Assembly (NCBI GenBank): GCA_900769945.1
Contig: CAAGIO010000018.1
Span: 1-38,713 of the forward strand
From: Bacteroidales bacterium
GTDB taxonomy: Bacteria; Bacteroidota; Bacteroidia; Bacteroidales; F082
Length of the DNA: 38,713 bases
Direction: 5' to 3'
The translations under genes and the position numbers were made by a program. The notes below the pieces were generated by a model. That model saw only the letters and a program-made list of their open reading frames with translations, was not told the origin of the DNA and did no database searches. Within the stretch, counting starts at the first letter, position 1, and every line of letters starts with the position of its first letter. This document shows positions 35,001 to 38,713 of the stretch, piece after piece.

Positions 35001-36941
35001 TACACCAATCTTAACGAGTTCTACAAGCAGAAGATACAGCAGATACATATTGTGGGAGAGTTCGCTAACATCATGATGAAAGACTATTACGCCGCGTTGC
35101 AGTATGTTCAGGATTACTTCATGATGGATTACAAAAAGTTTATCTCGAAATATTTCAAAGGAGAGAGGGCAAAAGATATTGACGTCAACCTGACGCAATC
35201 CAAGTACAACGAGCTTTTCGGCAGTCTGTCAAGCATACAGAAGGAAATCATCTCCGACAAGGAGTCGCGCCGCATCGTCGTCGCCGCCGGACCGGGCAGT
35301 GGCAAGACACGAGTGCTGGTACACAAACTCGCATCACTGCTCCTCCTTGAAGACGTGAAACACGAGCAACTGCTGATGCTCACCTTCTCACGAGCCGCCG
35401 CCACAGAATTTAAACAACGCCTTATCCAACTCATAGGCAATGCCGCTCATTTCGTGGATATCAAGACCTTCCACTCCTATTGCTTTGAGCTGTTAGGAAG
35501 AATAGGTAATCTCGACGACTCTGACGAAGTTGTGGTGAAAGCAACACAAATGATTAACAACCAAGAAGTTGAGCCAAACAGAATAAGAAAATCCGTCCTC
35601 GTGATTGACGAAGCCCAAGACATGAGCGGCGACGAATACAACTTAGTGGAAGCCCTCATGAACGCCAACGAAGATATGCGCGTGATAGCTGTAGGTGACG
35701 ACGACCAGAACATTTTTGAATTCCGAGGCTCTGATTCCAAATATTTGCGCGAACTGACTAAAGGCTCCGATGCAAGACTCATAGAGATGACAGAGAACTA
35801 TCGCAGCTCGAAACATATTGTGAATTTCGCCAATGCCTTCGTAACAAACATACAAGACCGCATGAAGTCCAAACCTATCATCTCAATGAGCAAAAATGAT
35901 GGTTTCGTCTCAATCACCCAGCACAAGTCGGAGCACCTCTACGAGCCGCTTATCAATGACTTGCTTTTTTATCATAGACAAGGCTCTACCTGCGTCCTGA
36001 CACAAACAAACGAGGAGGCCGCCACCGTTGTCGCCTTATTACGAAAACGAGGATTGAAAAGCAAACTCATACAGTCAACCGACAAAACAAAACTATTCAA
36101 CATAGTCGAAGTCAGAGTGTTCCTTAAAAATATCGAGCAAAACACAAAAACACAAATCATCAACGATATTGATTGGAACAACGCTATCAAGAAGACCTAT
36201 TACACATACAAAAACTCTTCAGCACTGCCATACCTACAACGCTGCATCAAGACCTTTGAAGAAACCAACAAGGTAAAATACCTGAACGACCTCAAAGAAT
36301 TCTTTTTTGAGTCATCAATAGATGATTTCTGCGATGTGTCAGAAGCCGATATAGTGGTTTCCACAATACATAAGTCAAAGGGAAGAGAGTTCGACAACGT
36401 ATATATGCTAATAAACAACAAAGCAACCGCCGACAAGAAAGAGATAATCACCGACAAAGAGCTGCACCTTTATTATGTTGGAATGACACGCGCCAAGAAG
36501 AGTCTTTTCATTCACACCAACTGCTCTTTGTTCAACAACATCAAAGCCGACAAATATTATTTCGACAGGAAACAGTACAGCATGCCTGATGAGATTACAC
36601 TTCAACTATCGTATCACGATGTGTTCCTCGATTTTTTCAAACCGATAAAAAAAGAGATTTTCTCTCTCAACGCAGGCGACAAGTTACGTTACGATAACAA
36701 CATCTTATACAACATCAATACTGAAAAGGAAGTCTGCACTTTATCATTTTCCATGCAAAAACATCTATCAGAATTAGCCGCAAAAGGCTATTATGTATCA
36801 GACGCTTCCGTACGATTTGTTGTTTCTTGGCGGCCGAAGGATAACAACGAAGAGAAAAAAGAATACGCCGTGCTTCTCGTTGACTTGACACTGAAAAAAA
36901 AGCAGAAGACGGAGCAACCCAACATTAGAGGTGAATCGTAA
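32025..36941 (+). CDS. Exonuclease-like / RecQ / UvrD fusion helicase
   Basis: 1,638 residues joining three DNA-processing modules. (1) DnaQ-like exonuclease fold, about 30-145: FIDIEVG (Asp 36, Glu 38), CGHNIINHDAKYL (Asp 86), NNPVNDCEKA (Asp 136). The His or Tyr expected before the last Asp is Asn, so activity is uncertain. (2) A Cys cluster CASGCDYC (about 258-265), then an SF2 RecQ core: FPTGGGKSL (about 310), IDEAHCFSSWGQDFR (about 413), SRTILTTKIAE, GFGMGVDKKDV-like AFGMGVDKKDV and QEAGRAGRD (about 600). (3) An SF1 UvrD-like helicase, about 1065-1510: AAGPGSGKTRVL, VIDEAQDMSGDE, GDDDQNIFEFRG, ENYRSS, STIHKSKGREFDNV, YYVGMTRAKK. RecQ and UvrD motors move 3'-5' and act in repair, replication restart or anti-phage defence. 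Fusions of this kind occur in Bacteroidota; their role is not known to me. Confidence 0.88.
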   Translation: MSQWSRITRSITNFIGVRVSEGAVKKRDASHYAFIDIEVGMNDKRIHDIGAMRHDGATFHSANKRELLRFIEEEDYLCGHNIINHDAKYLFGDDRHRWMLVDTLYFSPLLFPDRPYHRLLKDDKLIIEQLNNPVNDCEKARVLLMEEIDCWKRLPEARQKIFATLLGATKEFEGFLEMMGAESFDAEILASEIRSEYRGKICDNADIDSIIKHHPCELAYALALISTTDHRSVTPPWVLHTYPDVENVVRLLRHSRCASGCDYCNRELNIKNKLKEYFSYDEFRTYDGETLQERAVQAATDGESLLAIFPTGGGKSLTFQLPAIMEGRSVHGLTVVISPLQSLMKDQVDNLNEKGITDAITINGLLDPISRSAAIQNVENGNASLLYISPEMLRSNTIEKILLSRNVVRFVIDEAHCFSSWGQDFRIDYLYIGPFIRKYQQKKRLNNTIPVSCFTATAKQKVIQDIRDYFKKELNLDLKLFASSAARTNLRYSVIHADTDEDKYFKLRTLISESTCPTIVYVSRTILTTKIAERLTKDGYEALPYNGKMDADDKIKNQNDFMSDKVRIIVATSAFGMGVDKKDVGLVVHYDISDSLENYVQEAGRAGRDPKLDARCFVLYNDSDLNKHFFLLNQTKLSISEIQQVWQAIKKMTSQRNHVSCSALEIARNAGWDDHVFDIETRVKTALASLEQAGFIKRGNNTPHVFATGIIVDNVEEARKRITSSLLFENDEQEKALRIIKSLISQKYISKADNAEAESRVDYIADRLGMTKKDVISIIGRMRQEGILADSKDITVFLKDTRDPKQTLKKFYNLEKHLLITLPIDSQPTSYKQLNDDAHNNKISTSTEKDIRTILNFLSMKGYISLNRRFEDNIEIFRKSSTETMLSLLEKRHYICEFAIQRLKTLALNSPADEVMKNGIQFSIVELLNDIKTKGNPLLCNIKNLTLPDIEEALLYLSKIGALKLEGGFMVIYNAMNITRIKDNRLRYKQDDYTNLNEFYKQKIQQIHIVGEFANIMMKDYYAALQYVQDYFMMDYKKFISKYFKGERAKDIDVNLTQSKYNELFGSLSSIQKEIISDKESRRIVVAAGPGSGKTRVLVHKLASLLLLEDVKHEQLLMLTFSRAAATEFKQRLIQLIGNAAHFVDIKTFHSYCFELLGRIGNLDDSDEVVVKATQMINNQEVEPNRIRKSVLVIDEAQDMSGDEYNLVEALMNANEDMRVIAVGDDDQNIFEFRGSDSKYLRELTKGSDARLIEMTENYRSSKHIVNFANAFVTNIQDRMKSKPIISMSKNDGFVSITQHKSEHLYEPLINDLLFYHRQGSTCVLTQTNEEAATVVALLRKRGLKSKLIQSTDKTKLFNIVEVRVFLKNIEQNTKTQIINDIDWNNAIKKTYYTYKNSSALPYLQRCIKTFEETNKVKYLNDLKEFFFESSIDDFCDVSEADIVVSTIHKSKGREFDNVYMLINNKATADKKEIITDKELHLYYVGMTRAKKSLFIHTNCSLFNNIKADKYYFDRKQYSMPDEITLQLSYHDVFLDFFKPIKKEIFSLNAGDKLRYDNNILYNINTEKEVCTLSFSMQKHLSELAAKGYYVSDASVRFVVSWRPKDNNEEKKEYAVLLVDLTLKKKQKTEQPNIRGES

Positions 36942-36992
36942 GGTATTATTTTTGAAATTGCCAAATCAAACCTCAATACCGAAAAATTGTTA

Positions 36993-37000
36993 TATCTTTG
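36993..37000 (+). promoter_or_regulatory. Bacteroidota -7 box for the PLDc_N-like/5-FCL operon
   Basis: TATCTTTG is an exact match, 16 bases before the ATG at 37017. It lies inside the upstream extension of the open frame, which argues for the ATG. Confidence 0.7.
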
Positions 37001-37016
37001 CAGAAAAAATAAAAAT

Positions 37017-37205
37017 ATGTTTGCAGTAATATTATACATAATAGGAATAATCTTAGCCGTGAAGGCGGTGATAGAGATTCTTCACGAGCCAATAAGCAAT
37101 GCGGGGAAGGCCATTACGATTGCGTTAGTGCTATTGCTCAGCTGGGTAGGCATAGCGTTATATTATTTGGTATTAAAAGGGAACCTTTATAAATGGTTCA
37201 GATGA
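37017..37205 (+). CDS. Small two-helix membrane protein, PLDc_N-like
   Basis: 62 residues from ATG 37017; a longer frame from 36987 would begin upstream of the likely transcription start. Two membrane helices (about 2-18 and 33-53) flank a short polar loop. The second helix and tail, LLLSWVGIALYYLVLKGN, match the pattern of the small PLDc_N family (a helix with Trp/Gly then I-x-Y-x-L). That family is found alone or before phospholipase D-like domains; no function is established for the stand-alone form. The TGA overlaps the start of the cyclo-ligase gene, so the two are translationally coupled. Confidence 0.65.
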   Translation: MFAVILYIIGIILAVKAVIEILHEPISNAGKAITIALVLLLSWVGIALYYLVLKGNLYKWFR

Positions 37206-37729
37206 TGGAAAAGAAAGAGTTACGAGCAAGGATTAAGACTCTCAAGAGAGAGCGCAGCAAGGAGGAGCTTGCGAGACAGTCGGAGGTCATCATGTTGAAG
37301 TTAGAGCAGGAGGAGGATTTCATCAAGGCGGAGACGGTGATGCTTTACAACGCGCTTCCCGATGAGGTACAGACGCAGGCTTTCATTGAGCGATGGCGTC
37401 ACAAGAAGTCTATAGTGCTTCCAACTGTTGTTGGCGACGACATCATACCCGTGATGTTAGACGAGGGCACTGGGTTTGCTGTTGGCGACTTCAACATCAT
37501 GGAGCCGCAGAACGAGCCTTACAATGGTGGATACGACCTTATCATAGTGCCCGGTGTGGCTTTCGACAAGAAAGGGAACCGCATTGGGCGCGGGAAAGGA
37601 TATTACGACAGGTTCTTATGCAAGCATATAGATGTGAAGCGCATAGGGATATGTTTTGATTTCCAGCTTGTTGATGAGGTCCCGACAGAGCCTACCGACA
37701 TCAGGATGGATAAGGTGATAACGTTATAG
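37202..37729 (+). CDS. 5-formyltetrahydrofolate cyclo-ligase
   Basis: 175 residues from ATG 37202, which overlaps the preceding TGA (ATGA). ATG 37193 and ATG 37205 are also in frame, so the exact start is open. The enzyme uses ATP to convert 5-formyl-THF to 5,10-methenyl-THF, returning a folate storage form to one-carbon metabolism. The conserved parts are the N-terminal KKELRARIKTLKRERSKEEL, the substrate segment VMLYNALPDEVQT, DLIIVPGVAFDKKGNRIGRG and the phosphate loop GRGKGYYDRFL. The family is also called MTHFS/YgfA. No folate gene is adjacent. After it come repeats, not another gene. Confidence 0.93.
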   Translation: MMEKKELRARIKTLKRERSKEELARQSEVIMLKLEQEEDFIKAETVMLYNALPDEVQTQAFIERWRHKKSIVLPTVVGDDIIPVMLDEGTGFAVGDFNIMEPQNEPYNGGYDLIIVPGVAFDKKGNRIGRGKGYYDRFLCKHIDVKRIGICFDFQLVDEVPTEPTDIRMDKVITL

Positions 37730-37789
37730 CGACAGTGTTTCATGAGGAGATAGGAAAAAAGAAAGAAGACGTCTCTACACATCGCCACA

Positions 37790-38283
37790 CGAGGTTTGAG
37801 CCGTGAGTTTTAAGCCGTGAGTTTTGAGCCGTGAGCGATGAGTTATGAGGCTTGAGCAATTATTCCCAGCCACAATCCCGTTGACCATTGACCGTTGACT
37901 ATTGACTCTTAAACTCCTTAAACTTTAAACCCTTAAACAAAAAAAGCCTTGAACTTTCAGCAATGAGCCGTGAGCAATTATTCCCAACCCAATTGCCTGT
38001 TGACCATTGCCCGTTGACCATTGACTCTTAAACTCCTTAAACTTTAAACTCTTAAACTCTTAAACTCTTAAACAAAAAAGCCGTGAGCCGTGAGTTTTGA
38101 GCAATTATTCCCAACCCAATTAACTGTTGACCATTGACCGTTGACTCTTAAACTCCTTAAACTTTAAACCCTTAAACAAAAAAGCCGTGAGTTTTGAGCT
38201 TTGAGCAATTATTCCCAACCCAATTGACTGTTGACCATTGACTATTGACCATAGACCGTTGACTATCGACTCTCAACCTCACC
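37790..38283. repeat. composite degenerate repeat block C
   Basis: About 490 bases of tandem composite units. Each holds GAGCCGTGAG/GAGTTTTGAG-type words, GCAATTATTCCCAACCCAATTG, a run of TTGACNN heptamers, a run of CTTAAAC heptamers and AAACAAAAAAGCC. The GCAATTATTCCC anchor starts at 37856, 37974, 38101 and 38205, so the period is 118, 127 and 104 bases. The block ends GACTCTCAACCTCACC like blocks A and B, and has the same orientation. No gene is supported between 37,730 and 38,452. Confidence 0.88.
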
Positions 38284-38329
38284 GCTCACTGCTCATGCCT
38301 CACTATTAACTCCCCGTTTTCCTCGCGCT

Positions 38330-38402
38330 CTTGGTTGCGCCCACTGCCGTGCTTGCTTCGCTCGTCCCTCACTACGCTCGCACGGCCGCCGCCGCAACCA
38401 AG
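38330..38402. other. long interrupted inverted repeat
   Basis: The outer arms CTTGGTTGCG (38330-38339) and CGCAACCAAG (38393-38402) are perfect over 10 bp. Inner arms GCCGTGC (38346-38352) and GCACGGC (38380-38386) are perfect over 7 bp. The loop is GC-rich, in contrast to its surroundings. On the plus strand a T-rich run follows (38405 onward), as in a terminator. On the minus strand it lies about 50 bases 3' of the second FGE-domain gene. Confidence 0.75.
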
Positions 38403-38452
38403 TCTTATTTTTTTCCTTTTTTTAGCTTAGTATTGTTTTTTGCAATAGTAAT

Positions 38453-38578
38453 CTAAGGAACGAGGGCGAGGCGCAGCCCGTAGTAGTTGCTCCTGTCGCT
38501 GGGGCCGCTGCTGTTACGATTCGACACCCGGCAGTACCTCGCGTCGCAGCACCAACTACCACCACGAAGGACGCGGCC
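38453..38578 (-). other. candidate DGR variable region 2
   Basis: This aligns without gaps to 291-416. About 20 codons differ; 15 change the amino acid, and 13 of those 15 end in C in both copies (for example TAC/AGC, TTC/AAC, TAC/GAC, CAC/AGC). Upstream of the region the same two genes differ mainly at synonymous third bases. Five synonymous third-base differences also occur inside the region, so the copies may use different templates or have drifted as well. Confidence 0.7.
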
Positions 38579-38713
38579 AGAGCCTGACGACGGACCCTGC
38601 GGGTTGGTCTGCGCACCCGCGCTGTAGCCGCCGTACCAGTCAGAGCACCACTCCCACACGTTGCCGCTCATGTCGTATATTCCAAGCTCGTTTGGAGACT
38701 TTGTACCTACAGC
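38453..38713 (-). CDS. Second FGE-sulfatase-domain protein, 3' fragment; probable DGR target
   Basis: The last 86 codons of a gene that enters from the right edge. It reads VGTKSPNELGIYDMSGNVWE, then WCSDWYGGYSAGAQTNPQG, RVLRGGSW and the terminal GLRLALVP. This matches the C-terminal end of the lipoprotein gene at 291-1,658 closely, so the two are paralogues in the same orientation. The N-terminal part, start and promoter are outside the window, so whether it has FN3-like domains or a lipoprotein signal is unknown. In this copy the varied residues after GGSW happen to restore a Cys-x4-Cys spacing. With NNC diversification this is more likely chance than a sign of enzyme activity. Confidence 0.85.
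   Translation of the reverse strand, partial: AVGTKSPNELGIYDMSGNVWEWCSDWYGGYSAGAQTNPQGPSSGSGRVLRGGSWCCDARYCRVSNRNSSGPSDRSNYYGLRLALVP

Noticed and set aside
37790..38283. CRISPR array
   Set aside because: The repeats are degenerate short words without a fixed repeat, unique spacers or nearby cas genes.
1..38713. DGR template repeat or reverse transcriptase inside the window
   Set aside because: No protein with reverse-transcriptase motifs and no third copy of the RGGSW-type segment with AAC codons was found by reading both strands; they must lie elsewhere if they exist.
1..38713. tRNA, rRNA or riboswitch genes
   Set aside because: No cloverleaf, rRNA core or known aptamer sequence was recognised by eye; a covariance-model search would be needed to exclude small RNAs.

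Overview
The window looks like chromosomal DNA of a member of the Bacteroidota, most likely an uncultured gut- or rumen-type Bacteroidales. The basis is the repeated Bacteroidota -7 promoter element (TAnnTTTG) before most transcription units, the SprA/Sov translocon of the type IX secretion system, a pyrophosphate-type phosphofructokinase, LytTR/LytS-type signalling, Bacteroidota lipoprotein signals and a lipoprotein sialidase. No rRNA, tRNA, CRISPR array, intact insertion sequence or prophage was seen.

Layout. 1-2,280: the 5' end of an AAA-ATPase-like gene, then a surface lipoprotein with FN3-like domains and a C-terminal FGE-sulfatase (C-type-lectin fold) domain, set among blocks of short degenerate repeats. 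2,281-16,388: mostly housekeeping genes: PPi-phosphofructokinase (-), then ruvA-sprA, gcvH-vanZ-like, tonB, and an operon of a membrane LytTR regulator, a TPR protein and a small membrane-anchored protein (+). 16,390-24,629: a transglutaminase-like secreted protein and a six-gene minus-strand operon, tolC-macA-ABC ATPase-permease-LytS kinase-LytTR regulator. 24,749-30,523: divIC/ftsB, a sialidase lipoprotein, a Cys-rich tandem-repeat lipoprotein and pyruvate:ferredoxin oxidoreductase. 30,985-36,941: a vWA protein divergent from a 1,638-residue fusion of an exonuclease-like, a RecQ and a UvrD helicase module. 37,017-37,729: a small PLDc_N-like membrane protein and 5-formyl-THF cyclo-ligase. 37,790-38,713: a second large repeat block, a long inverted repeat, and the 3' end of a second FGE-sulfatase-domain gene.

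The most striking signal joins the two ends. The last ~126 bp of the two FGE-domain genes have constant framework codons but differ at clusters of NNC codons (TAC, AGC, GAC, AAC, TGC, CAC, GGC, TTC), nearly always in the first two bases. This is the footprint left by a diversity-generating retroelement (DGR) that randomises adenines of AAC codons. The reverse transcriptase and template repeat are not in this window. Both variable ends are followed on their 3' side by the same family of composite repeats, in the same orientation. The second notable item is the exonuclease-RecQ-UvrD fusion beside a vWA gene, a possible genome-maintenance or defence locus.
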